From assembly GCF_000826185.2 (NCBI RefSeq), contig NZ_LN648875.1, positions 678,356 through 742,355 of the forward strand: a stretch of 64,000 nt of DNA, given 5' to 3'. This document shows, piece after piece, positions 27,227 to 35,212 of this stretch (position 1 is its first letter; each line of letters opens with the position of its first letter). Source of the DNA: Microbacterium gorillae. Lineage in GTDB: Bacteria; Actinomycetota; Actinomycetes; Actinomycetales; Microbacteriaceae. The translations under genes were made by a program, and so were the position numbers. Below the pieces are notes generated by a model that searched no databases, was not told where the DNA came from, and saw only the letters and a list, made by a program, of their open reading frames with translations.

Positions 27227-27270
27227 TGACGGACCGACGCCCGGCTGCGCGCCGCGCGGTCGCCGCGTCT

Positions 27271-27654
27271 TCAGGCCGCCTGCGGCGATGCCGCCGCGGG
27301 GAAGTACGCGGCCACCGTGAGGGCGGCCAGCACCACACCGCACAGCGCCTGCTCGATCACCATCCACAGCGGCAGTGGCAGGAAGAAGAGCACCGCGACG
27401 ACGGCGATCAGGAGGATCGGCGCGATGATGCGCAGTCGCAGCAGCGCGCGTCCACCGTGTCGGGCCGCGGCGATCGCGAAGCGCAGCGTGAGCAGCGAGG
27501 TCAGCGCGACGATCACGCCGCGCACCCATGCCGGGATGGTCACGTCCGCGGGAGCGAGCAGCGACAGCACGATCAGGGCGAGCACCGTGGCGATGCTGAG
27601 CCCGACGTAGGTCCACGCGAGCGTGCGGACGAGTCGGGCGAGAGTGATGTTCAT
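27271..27654 (-). CDS. Small membrane protein with four predicted helices
   Basis: 127 residues: hydrophobic stretches near 12-33, 42-63, 75-94 and 97-119. No family recognised. ATG 27654 overlaps the stop of the TetR gene by 4 bp, so the protein is presumably controlled by that regulator and may be its output. Confidence 0.7.
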   Translation of the reverse strand: MNITLARLVRTLAWTYVGLSIATVLALIVLSLLAPADVTIPAWVRGVIVALTSLLTLRFAIAAARHGGRALLRLRIIAPILLIAVVAVLFFLPLPLWMVIEQALCGVVLAALTVAAYFPAAASPQAA

Positions 27655-28262
27655 GAGGGGTCCTTCGACTGGGGGGAATTGTGCCGTCGACGGGAGCCGA
27701 CGGCCCGTTCGACGAAAGCGATCGCTTCGTCGAGGTGATGGTCGATGTCGAGGTCGGCGGCCTCGGTGAGGTGGTAGGAGGCGGCATCGATGATCGCGCG
27801 GATCAGCTTGGCGACGACGACCGGATCGAACGCCCCGAATCGGTGGCGCTGCTGTCCGTCGCGCAGAATCTCGGCGAGCTGCTCGATGGCATCCGGCGCC
27901 TGATCGGGGAGGGTGACCCCCTCGAGGATCCGGTGCACCGCGATCACGTGAGTCGGGCGTTCGACGATGAAGCGCAGGTTCGAGTCGAGGTACGCGTACA
28001 GCAGTTCCGCCGGCTCATCGATCCCGCGCATCCGGTCGGCCATGAAATTCCAGCCCCGCTCGAACAGATCGACCACCACCGCCTCCTGCAGCGCGGCCCG
28101 CGAGCCGAAGTGGTAGAGCACGGTGCCCTTGCTGGTGCCGGCGCGCACCGCGATGCCCGCGATCGACACGTCCTCGCTGCGCTCGGTGCCGAACGCTTCG
28201 ACCGCCGCCGCCAGGATGTCGTCGCGGCGGATCTGCTGGATCCGGGTTAAATCTGACCGCAC
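27651..28262 (-). CDS. TetR-family transcriptional repressor
   Basis: 203 residues. The N-terminal helix-turn-helix region is RRDDILAAAVEAFGTERSEDVSIAGIAVRAGTSKGTVLYHFGSRAALQEAV, a typical TetR DNA-binding region; the rest is an all-helical ligand domain. GTG 28262 lies inside its own presumed operator and 6 nt after TAAAAT, so the mRNA is probably leaderless and self-repressed. The coupled membrane gene is the likely partner; ligand unknown. Confidence 0.88.
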   Translation of the reverse strand: MRSDLTRIQQIRRDDILAAAVEAFGTERSEDVSIAGIAVRAGTSKGTVLYHFGSRAALQEAVVVDLFERGWNFMADRMRGIDEPAELLYAYLDSNLRFIVERPTHVIAVHRILEGVTLPDQAPDAIEQLAEILRDGQQRHRFGAFDPVVVAKLIRAIIDAASYHLTEAADLDIDHHLDEAIAFVERAVGSRRRHNSPQSKDPS

Positions 28263-28286
28263 GGTCGAATTTTAAACCGCACGGTC
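28255..28286. promoter_or_regulatory. Duplicated TetR operator overlapping the promoter
   Basis: GACCGCACGGTC (28255-28266) and AACCGCACGGTC (28275-28286) are two copies of a dyad ACCG-nn-CGGT, 20 bp apart, or two helical turns. TAAAAT, the -10 box on the minus strand, lies between them, so binding would block transcription of the TetR gene. Confidence 0.75.
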
Positions 28287-28397
28287 AGCTTTGTCGATGC
28301 CCCTCGCTCCCGAAGAGCCGACCGCCCGCGAGACACCCAGGCGCGGCCGAGAAACCCCGCAGTGCGCTCGGTCTCGGACGTGCCTGGGTGTTTGGCG

Positions 28398-28427
28398 TTG
28401 CGGGTATCTTGCGTGACAAGGTAACGT
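28398..28427 (+). promoter_or_regulatory. Promoter of the second padR locus
   Basis: TTGCGG (28398-28403) and TAACGT (28422-28427) are separated by 18 bp. The ATG at 28435 lies 7 nt after the -10 box, giving a leaderless transcript. Confidence 0.6.
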
Positions 28428-28434
28428 GCGATGC

Positions 28435-28782
28435 ATGACAGCCGATGTCGGAGCGCAGCTGCGCAAGGGGGTCGTGGAGCACTGCATCCTCGGCCTGCTC
28501 GCACGCGAGCCGATGTACGGCTGGGAACTTTCGGAGCAGCTGACGTCGGCGGGGCTCATCGCGAGCATCGGCACGCTGTATCCGGTGCTGTCGCGGCTGC
28601 GTGAGCGCGGCGTCGTGATCGCGTTCGAACGGCCGAGCGGACCGGGTCCGGTGCGCAAGTACTACCGGCTGACGGATGCCGGACACGCGGAACTCGAGGA
28701 GTTCCGGCGGCAGTGGGGACCGTTCACCCGTGCAGTGGACGACATCGTGAACGGAGCGGGAGATGACCGTGACGCAGAGTGA
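28435..28782 (+). CDS. PadR-family transcriptional regulator
   Basis: 115 residues. The winged helix is VEHCILGLLAREPMYGWELSEQLTSAGLIASIGTLYPVLSRLRERGVV, and the wing is PVRKYYRLTDAGHAELEEF. GTG 28426 is in frame upstream, but the promoter position favours ATG 28435. The gene overlaps the next by 20 bp, as is usual for PadR-HAAS pairs. Confidence 0.85.
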   Translation: MTADVGAQLRKGVVEHCILGLLAREPMYGWELSEQLTSAGLIASIGTLYPVLSRLRERGVVIAFERPSGPGPVRKYYRLTDAGHAELEEFRRQWGPFTRAVDDIVNGAGDDRDAE

Positions 28783-29785
28783 GACGACGCGCTACCTGGA
28801 GCAGCTCGACATCGAGCTGCGCGGGCTGCCGCCGGAGACGGCAGCGGAGATCCGGCGCGGCGTCGCGGAAGAACTCGACGGCCTGGACCCGGACGCCGCG
28901 CACGAGCGCATGATCACTCTCGGCGACCCGGCGTTCATCGCCGCGTCCGCCCGCGGCGAGCTGAGCGACTCCGCCGACGCCACTCCCGGCCGGGCACCGG
29001 AGGGAGTCGCGTCAATGGGTTTCGCCGCGACCGCCGTCATCGTCATGTCCCTCGGCGGCTTCGTGGTCCCGGTCCTGGGCTGGATCGTCGGAGTGGCACT
29101 GGTGTGGGCTTCGCCGCGCTGGCGACGGGCGGAGAAGATCGTCGCGACGGCCGTGCCCCTCGGGGCCGGGCTGCTGCTGAAAACGATCGTCCCACTCCTT
29201 GCGGGACTGTTCGGAACGAGCACCCGGTACGCCGACGACGCCGCGCGCAACCCGCTCCTGCCGACGAGCTACGACGTGCTCTGGACGGCGTTTCTCATCG
29301 GGTGGATCGGGTTGCCGATCGCCGCCGCCGCGGTCGGGGTGTATCTGGTCAGTCGCCTGCGGCGCTCCCCCGGCCGCAGCGGCATCGCCGGCACCCGCGG
29401 GTTCGCCATCACGGCGGCGATCGTGTCCGGGTTCGGCGGATTCCTCGTCCCGGTGCTGGGCTGGTTCGCCGGCCTCGCCCTGGTGTGGAGCGCGCGTCGC
29501 TTCACCCGCCGCACGGCCCTCATCGCGACGCTGACTCCGCTGGCGGTGTGCGCACTGTGGATCGTCATCGGCGTCGTTCTCGGCGCGACCGCCCCCGTTC
29601 TCATCGACGACCCGGGCGGCGGCGACTTCCAGGTGCGCAACCCGATGCTCGCCGAGCCCCGCCTCGCGCAGTGGGGCGTGACCGCCGTCGTCTGGCCGGT
29701 TCTGCCTCTCGCCGCGACGGTGGTGGGGATCTGGCTGCTGGCCCTCGCCCTTCGCACTGATCCGATGGAGGACCCCCGTGCCTGA
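28763..29785 (+). CDS. HAAS-domain membrane protein, first of two paralogues
   Basis: 340 residues. The N-terminal helical domain (about 1-65) reads RYLEQLDIELRGLPPETAAEIRRGVAEELDGLDPDAAHERMITLGDPAFIAASARGEL, the HAAS signalling pattern. A membrane part follows in which a unit resembling MGFAATAVIVMSLGGFVVPVLGWIVGVALVWASPRWRR recurs as GFAITAAIVSGFGGFLVPVLGWFAGLALVWSARR, an internal duplication. GGGAG precedes ATG 28763. Function unknown beyond pairing with PadR. Confidence 0.75.
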   Translation: MTVTQSETTRYLEQLDIELRGLPPETAAEIRRGVAEELDGLDPDAAHERMITLGDPAFIAASARGELSDSADATPGRAPEGVASMGFAATAVIVMSLGGFVVPVLGWIVGVALVWASPRWRRAEKIVATAVPLGAGLLLKTIVPLLAGLFGTSTRYADDAARNPLLPTSYDVLWTAFLIGWIGLPIAAAAVGVYLVSRLRRSPGRSGIAGTRGFAITAAIVSGFGGFLVPVLGWFAGLALVWSARRFTRRTALIATLTPLAVCALWIVIGVVLGATAPVLIDDPGGGDFQVRNPMLAEPRLAQWGVTAVVWPVLPLAATVVGIWLLALALRTDPMEDPRA

Positions 29786-30347
29786 GTCCGAAGCAGACCG
29801 CTACCTGGCGCGGCTCGATGCCGCATTGGCCGATGTCCGACATGACACCGCTGTCGAGATCCGCGCCGGTGTCGCGGAGGAGCTCGCCGGACTCGACGAT
29901 GCGGCGGCGCGCGACCGCATCGCCGCGCTCGGGGACCCGGCATTCATCGCGGCGTCCGCACGCGGCGAGCTGCCGCAACCCTCGGTTCCGGTGCCGACGT
30001 ATGAGGGGTCCGGACGCCTGTACGGCCGCGGCTCCCTCGCGACCCGCGGCATGGTGATCGCCACCGGACTCGTGATCGCGTTCGGCGGCATCGTCCTGCC
30101 GTTCGTCGGCTGGGTCGCGGGGATCGTCATGATGTGCCTCTCGCCCGTCTGGCGGCGGGCGGAGAAGGTCTACGTGGCGGTCGTGCCACCCCTGGTCATC
30201 GCCGGCGTTCTGGTGCTCACCCAGGTGACGCCGAACTTCCCCGGCGGCTGGCGCACCGTCCTCCTGCCGTACGTGACGGGCCAGATCATTGCATCGCTGC
30301 TCGGCATCTGGGCACTCGTTCGGGGCCTGGCCCGCGTCCCCCGCTGA
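29778..30347 (+). CDS. HAAS-domain membrane protein, second paralogue
   Basis: 189 residues. The N-terminal domain (RYLARLDAALADVRHDTAVEIRAGVAEELAGLDDAAARDRIAALGDPAFIAASARGEL) is clearly related to that of the preceding protein, and the membrane part has one copy of the GG-hydrophobic-P-FVGWVAGIV unit instead of two. GTG 29778 has GGAGG upstream and overlaps the preceding gene by 8 bp. The two proteins look like products of a local gene duplication followed by loss of one membrane unit. Confidence 0.72.
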   Translation: MPESEADRYLARLDAALADVRHDTAVEIRAGVAEELAGLDDAAARDRIAALGDPAFIAASARGELPQPSVPVPTYEGSGRLYGRGSLATRGMVIATGLVIAFGGIVLPFVGWVAGIVMMCLSPVWRRAEKVYVAVVPPLVIAGVLVLTQVTPNFPGGWRTVLLPYVTGQIIASLLGIWALVRGLARVPR

Positions 30348-30994
30348 CGAACCGCGCTTCGACTGCGACACACGAGCGGGCCGCGCACCCGACACGCCGT
30401 CCAGGCAGACCCGGACCACGGCGTGTCGGGCACGGCGCCCGCCGCTGTGCTCGCCTTTCGGCGCGGTCAGCGCCCGAGCGAGGTCAGCACGGCGGCGGTG
30501 TCCGACATCGTGATCTGCGGCGGGGACAAGGCCCCCACCCCGGAGGCGGGGGGGGGGTTTCCGCGGGGGGGGCGGGGCAGGGGGCGGCGGGGGCACGCAC
30601 TTTTTTCAAAACCTACAACCCACCATGAAGGGAAGGAAAAAGCATGGGTCGTTCGGGGCCGGGCCCGCGCCCCCCGCTGACGACCCGCGCTTCGACTGCG
30701 ACACGCGGGCGGGCCGCGCCCCCGACCCGCCGCCCAGGCAGCCCCGGACCACGGCGCGCCGGGCACGGCGCCCGCCGCTGTGCTCGCCTTTCGGCGCGGT
30801 CAGCGCCCGAGCGAGGTCAGCACGGCGGCGGTGTCCGACATCGTGATCTGCGGCGGGTACAGGCCCATCACCGTGATCGCGGCGGCGTGGTTCTCCGCGG
30901 TGGAGCCGGCGCAGGCGTCGGCGGGCACCGTGACGAAGGCACCGGCGTCGGCGGCCGGGAGCGCGGTGGAGATCACGCAGCAGTCCGTCGACAC
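30329..30994. repeat. Probable spurious 333-bp duplication with low-quality sequence
   Basis: The segment beginning near 30329 recurs 333 bp later; for example TGATCTGCGG is at 30511 and 30844. After about 30523 the first copy degrades into G-rich runs (30549-30590) and then an AT-rich stretch (30600-30645) unlike the rest of the window; the start of the second copy carries A/T-to-G/C changes. Real genomic sequence is probably copy one up to about 30522 joined to copy two after about 30855. No gene needs the extra bases; true spacing between the flanking genes is about 119 bp. Confidence 0.8.
30388..30430. terminator. Strong hairpin between convergent genes
   Basis: CCCGACACGCCGT (30388-30400) pairs exactly with ACGGCGTGTCGGG (30418-30430), 13 bp, around a 17-nt loop. 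It lies between the paralogue gene and the convergent isochorismatase-like gene, and would end transcription from both sides. The same hairpin is damaged in the second copy of the duplicated segment. Confidence 0.7.
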
Positions 30995-31363
30995 CCCCGT
31001 GAGGACCAGGTGCGGGGTCTCACCGATCACCGACGTCAACGCGCCGCCCCACTTGCCGAAGGTGGGCCGGTCCACCGTCGGCAGCGACGAGAGCCCCTCT
31101 GCCTCCGGGACCAGGGCGAACAGCGGATCATCCGCGGGCTGGTCCGCGAAGGGCCAGGCCGCGAAGTACTCCCCCCAGGATCCGGACCGGTCCGCGGTCG
31201 GCACCCAGCGCGTGACGACCGTGCGGTCCGGACCGAACGCGTCGGCAAGCTCGCGGATGCGAGCGAACGCCGAGGCGAAGAAGGGCGAGCCCCACTCCGA
31301 CTCGGGCGACGCGAAGATCGCCTGCGGGTCGATGACGACCAGCCAGGGCCGATCGTCGCTCAC
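30800..31363 (-). CDS. Isochorismatase-like cysteine hydrolase
   Basis: 187 residues. The catalytic triad pattern of the family is visible: Asp in VVIDPQAIFASP, Lys in DRPTFGKWG and Cys in LTGVSTDCCVISTALPAADAGAFVTVPADACAG. The family cleaves amides or isochorismate-like ethers. GTG 31363 overlaps the stop of the NCS1 permease gene by 4 bp and has GGAGG upstream, so the enzyme probably acts on the compound imported by that permease, perhaps a pyrimidine or purine breakdown product. Confidence 0.82.
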   Translation of the reverse strand: MSDDRPWLVVIDPQAIFASPESEWGSPFFASAFARIRELADAFGPDRTVVTRWVPTADRSGSWGEYFAAWPFADQPADDPLFALVPEAEGLSSLPTVDRPTFGKWGGALTSVIGETPHLVLTGVSTDCCVISTALPAADAGAFVTVPADACAGSTAENHAAAITVMGLYPPQITMSDTAAVLTSLGR

Positions 31364-32826
31364 AATCCCTCCTCCTGGCGGCGGATCACCCCGGCGCGAG
31401 CGAAGAACGTCACCAGGAAGCCGATGGCGAGGGCGAACAGGACACCGAGGTTGGCACCCGCCCACTCACCCTTGACCCCACCGACAAGACCCATGAAGTA
31501 GCCCTGCCAGGTGAACAGGTCGCTGAGGACGAAGCCCCAGCCGATGATGATCGCGACGACGAAGGTGCCGACGGAGATCCAGTCCACCGCCCCGTAGCGA
31601 CCGTTCGAGTCGAACAGCGCCTCCGTGTCGTACGGCTTGCGGCGGCGCAGGATGTCCGCGATCAGGATGCCGGCCCAGGCCGCCAGCGGCACGCCGAGCG
31701 TGGTGAGGAAGGTCTGGAACGGACCGATGAAGTTCTGCGCGAAGAAGACGACGAGGATCGTGCCGATCGTGAGAATCACACCGTCGATCGCGGCCGCTGC
31801 CGGACGCGGGATCTTGATGCCGAGGCTCAGCAGCGTGAGACCGGACGAGTAGATGCCGAGCACCGCACCGGAGACCTGGGTCAGGATCGCGACGATGAGG
31901 AACGGGAACAGCAACCACGTCGGCAGGATCGAGGACAGCGCGCCGATCGGGTCATTCCCGATGGCCTCGTTCAGCCCCATGGACTGCCCGCCGATCGTCA
32001 CCGTCTTGTTCGACGCAGCCAGCAGCAGACCGAAGAACACCAGGAAGATCGGGGCGATGGAACCGCCGAACGTGTTCCACCCGACGATCTTCGCGTCCGA
32101 GACCGTGCGCTTCTGGTAGCGCGTCCAGTCGGCGGCGATGTTGATCCAGCCCAGCCCGAATCCGGTGAGCGTGAAGACCAGGGCGCCGATCATCTGCCCG
32201 AGGTTGCCGGAGGGCTGCGTCCCGATGACGTTCCAGTCGATGTAGCCGAACGTGAGCACCAGGAACAGGATCGTCATCAGGCCCGTGACCCACGTCAGCA
32301 CCGACTGCAGCTTCATGATCGTGTGATATCCGAGCACGGCGGCGCCCACGATCAGGGCCGCCACCACGATGGTGGCGACGACGTTCACCGCGACGTCGCC
32401 ACCCGCGAACCAGCCGAGCTGGCGGAAGACCGTCCCAGTGGCGAGCACCGCGGTGATCGCGAGGATCGTCTCCCAGCCGATCGAGGTGATCCAGGAGATG
32501 ATGCCGGGCAGCTTCTGTCCCTGCACGCCGAACGCGGCACGGGACAGGACCATCGTCGGCGCGGACCCACGCTTGCCGGCGATCGCGACCAGCCCGCACA
32601 GGAAGAACGAGATGACGATGCCGAGGATCGCCACGATCGTCGCCTGCCACAGCGAGATGCCGAAACCGAGCAGGTACGACCCGTAGGACATTCCGAACAC
32701 GGAGACGTTCGCCGCGAACCACGGCCAGAACAGATCGCGTGGCCGCGCCGTCCGTTCCTCCTCCGGCACGATGTCGATGCCGTTGTGTTCGATCAGGGTG
32801 GGCTTGACGCCAGCGTCAGTGGACAC
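31360..32826 (-). CDS. NCS1-family cytosine/purine permease
   Basis: 488 residues with about twelve membrane helices. RDLFWPWFAANVSVFGMSYGSYLLGFGISLWQA, GKRGSAPTMVLSRAAFGVQGQKLPGIISWITSIGWETI and GFGLGWINIAADWTRY carry the substrate- and sodium-site patterns of NCS1 transporters for nucleobases and allantoin. GTG 32826 is chosen because GGAGG stands 6 nt upstream, rather than ATG 32865. The coupled hydrolase suggests a small salvage or degradation operon. Confidence 0.9.
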   Translation of the reverse strand: MSTDAGVKPTLIEHNGIDIVPEEERTARPRDLFWPWFAANVSVFGMSYGSYLLGFGISLWQATIVAILGIVISFFLCGLVAIAGKRGSAPTMVLSRAAFGVQGQKLPGIISWITSIGWETILAITAVLATGTVFRQLGWFAGGDVAVNVVATIVVAALIVGAAVLGYHTIMKLQSVLTWVTGLMTILFLVLTFGYIDWNVIGTQPSGNLGQMIGALVFTLTGFGLGWINIAADWTRYQKRTVSDAKIVGWNTFGGSIAPIFLVFFGLLLAASNKTVTIGGQSMGLNEAIGNDPIGALSSILPTWLLFPFLIVAILTQVSGAVLGIYSSGLTLLSLGIKIPRPAAAAIDGVILTIGTILVVFFAQNFIGPFQTFLTTLGVPLAAWAGILIADILRRRKPYDTEALFDSNGRYGAVDWISVGTFVVAIIIGWGFVLSDLFTWQGYFMGLVGGVKGEWAGANLGVLFALAIGFLVTFFARAGVIRRQEEGL

Positions 32827-32904
32827 GACCTGCCTCCAAAGGCTCGCCGAATAGGGGTGGCTCACATATTGGCAGAACTCCGCGGCTTCGGCGTCAGGTG
32901 CGCG

Positions 32905-35094
32905 TCACGATTTGGGCGCGTCCTGCTCGTGACGCTCCCGCCACTCGCGCCGGCTGAGGGGGTGATCGGACACCTCGGCGCCGGCCGATGCCGGCTCCGG
33001 CGTACCCTCTTCGGCCACCACCGGATCGGATTCGGGCTCCGCCGAGCCGTCGCTGGCGGCCGCCTTCTCTGCGGCGCGCTTGCGGTCCGCGGCCTCCTGC
33101 AGCGCCGAGCGGGCGTGCAACTCCGGCGGGCGGAAGAACAGCGCGATCAGGAAGGCGAGTGCCATCACACCGAACCCGACCCAGTAGACCGTGACGACCG
33201 ACTTCGTGAAGCCGACCAGGAACGGCCGCGTCAGCGCCGGCGTCGCGCCGGTCACGAACGAGGTGTCGCTGATGGAGGAATCAGAGGACCCGGAGCTGCC
33301 GGACGTGCCGTCCTTGATGCCGGTCACGATGGTGGGCACCAGCTCCTTCACCCACGCCTCACGCTGCGTCCTGTCGCTCCAATCCACGGCGAGCTTCCCG
33401 TCCGTGACGGTGGCGTTCGCCTTCGCCGCCGCCGCTTTCAGACCCTCCGCCGTGGCATCGGGCAGGGCTGTCTTGACCTGCGCGTCGATCACCGCCTGCT
33501 TCTGAGCGGCCGGAATCACCCCCGCCGCGACCTGAGCTTCGACCGCCTGCGTGACCTTGGCGGTCACCGCCGTCGTGACCGCGTCCGTGGTCTTCGTCGT
33601 GGCCTCGTCGAGCTTGGTGGCGATGCCGTCCTGCAGCTTGCCCGTGACCGGCGTCCAGATCTGCTTCATCACCCCGGCGTTGTGCGCCTCGGACGCGACG
33701 GCCGGGTTCAACGCCGCGTTCAGCGCCGCGGTGAGATCGGTCTTGTTCGTCATGGCCGTGGTGATGTTGCCACCGACCACGGTGAACAGGACGGACAGCA
33801 GCACGGCCGTGCCGAGCGTGCCGCCGATCTGCCGGAAGAAGGTCGACGAGCTGGTCGCGACTCCCATGTCCTGCGGCTCGACGGACGCCTGGGTCGCGAG
33901 GGTCAGCGACTGCATGAGCTGACCGAAACCGAGGCCGACGACCAGCATGCAGATCGCGAGGTACCAGTACGGGGTGTCCGCCGTGAGGAAGGACAGCAGC
34001 AGGTAGCCGATCGTGACGGTGAGCGTGCCGGTGACGGGGAAGATCCGGTACTTGCCGGTCCGCGCGACGATCTGGCCGCTGCCCATCGCGGCCAGCATGA
34101 TGCCGGCCACCATCGGCAGCATCGCCCAGCCGGACTCGGTCGGTGTCTGGCCCAGCACGATCTGCAGGTACAGCGGCAGCGTGAGCATGGCCCCGAACAT
34201 GCCGAAACCGATCAGGAAGCCGAGGATGATCGACATCGAGAACGGACGCCGCCGGAACAGGCGCAGCGGAATGATCGCGTCCGTCCCCATTCGGCTCTCG
34301 ATGATGAGGAAGGCGATGAGCCCGGCCGCACCGATGCCGTAGCAGACGAACGCCGCGACGGATGTCCAGCCCCACTCGCGACCCTGCTCGGCGATCAGCA
34401 GCAGCGGGACCAGGGTGACCACGACCATCGTCGCGCCCCACCAGTCGATGCGCGGTTTCGCGCCGGAGTGGAAACGCGGCAGGTGCAGGAAGCGCCACAC
34501 CATACCCAGCGCGACCAGTCCGATCGGCACGTTGATCAGGAACACCCAGCGCCATCCGGCGATCCAGAGAATCTCGGGCGTGCCCGCGAACAGCCCGCCC
34601 ACGAGGGGTCCGATCACCGCCGAGATCGCGAAGACGGACATGAAGTACCCCTGGTACTTCGCTCGTTCGCGGGGGGCGAGCACGTCGCCCATGATCGCCA
34701 GCGGCAGGGACATCAGGGCGCCGGCGCCGATGCCCTGGAACGCCCGGAACCCGGCCAGCATCAGCATCGAGGTGGAGAAGCTGGACAGCAGTGAACCGAC
34801 GATGAACACACCGATGCCGAACAGGTACAGCGGGCGGCGGCCGAAGACGTCGGAGAGCTTGCCGTAGATCGGTGTCGTGACGGTGGACGTGATCAGGTAC
34901 GCCGTCGTCACCCACGCCTGCTGGTCGAGACCGTGCAGGTCATCGCCGATCGTGCGGATCGCGGTTCCGACCACGGTCTGATCCAGCGACGACAGGAACA
35001 TGCCCGCCATCAGTCCGTAGATCACCAGCATGATCTGCCGATGACTCATGATCGGCGTCGACCCGGTGGTCGGCGCCGCGGTTTGCGTGCTCAT
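32905..35094 (-). CDS. DHA2-type MFS multidrug exporter with a large extracytoplasmic insert
   Basis: 729 residues, much longer than the usual 470-540 of 14-helix exporters. Motif A (GKLSDVFGRRPLY) and the DQTVVGTA segment of helix 1 are intact. Between the last two helices lies an insert of about 180 residues (442-621) rich in Ala, Thr, Lys and Asp that looks like coiled coil, ending in a Ser/Gly linker. The C-terminal tail is acidic. ATG 35094 has AGGAGG upstream. A drug or lipid substrate is likely; the insert may contact the cell wall. Confidence 0.88.
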   Translation of the reverse strand: MSTQTAAPTTGSTPIMSHRQIMLVIYGLMAGMFLSSLDQTVVGTAIRTIGDDLHGLDQQAWVTTAYLITSTVTTPIYGKLSDVFGRRPLYLFGIGVFIVGSLLSSFSTSMLMLAGFRAFQGIGAGALMSLPLAIMGDVLAPRERAKYQGYFMSVFAISAVIGPLVGGLFAGTPEILWIAGWRWVFLINVPIGLVALGMVWRFLHLPRFHSGAKPRIDWWGATMVVVTLVPLLLIAEQGREWGWTSVAAFVCYGIGAAGLIAFLIIESRMGTDAIIPLRLFRRRPFSMSIILGFLIGFGMFGAMLTLPLYLQIVLGQTPTESGWAMLPMVAGIMLAAMGSGQIVARTGKYRIFPVTGTLTVTIGYLLLSFLTADTPYWYLAICMLVVGLGFGQLMQSLTLATQASVEPQDMGVATSSSTFFRQIGGTLGTAVLLSVLFTVVGGNITTAMTNKTDLTAALNAALNPAVASEAHNAGVMKQIWTPVTGKLQDGIATKLDEATTKTTDAVTTAVTAKVTQAVEAQVAAGVIPAAQKQAVIDAQVKTALPDATAEGLKAAAAKANATVTDGKLAVDWSDRTQREAWVKELVPTIVTGIKDGTSGSSGSSDSSISDTSFVTGATPALTRPFLVGFTKSVVTVYWVGFGVMALAFLIALFFRPPELHARSALQEAADRKRAAEKAAASDGSAEPESDPVVAEEGTPEPASAGAEVSDHPLSRREWRERHEQDAPKS

Positions 35095-35212
35095 GTGCCT
35101 CCTGCGACCGCGCAAACCCCGGCGCGACCAGACCACTCATCGTGCACCCGGGCGACGGCGCGCACAAGCGACCTGCGGCACTCTCATCGACGCCGCATAG
35201 GAAACGCGAAGC

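Noticed and set aside
30600..30645. AT-rich island as a sign of horizontal transfer
   Set aside because: It is 45 bp within a low-quality duplicated stretch and has no gene or repeat boundary of its own.
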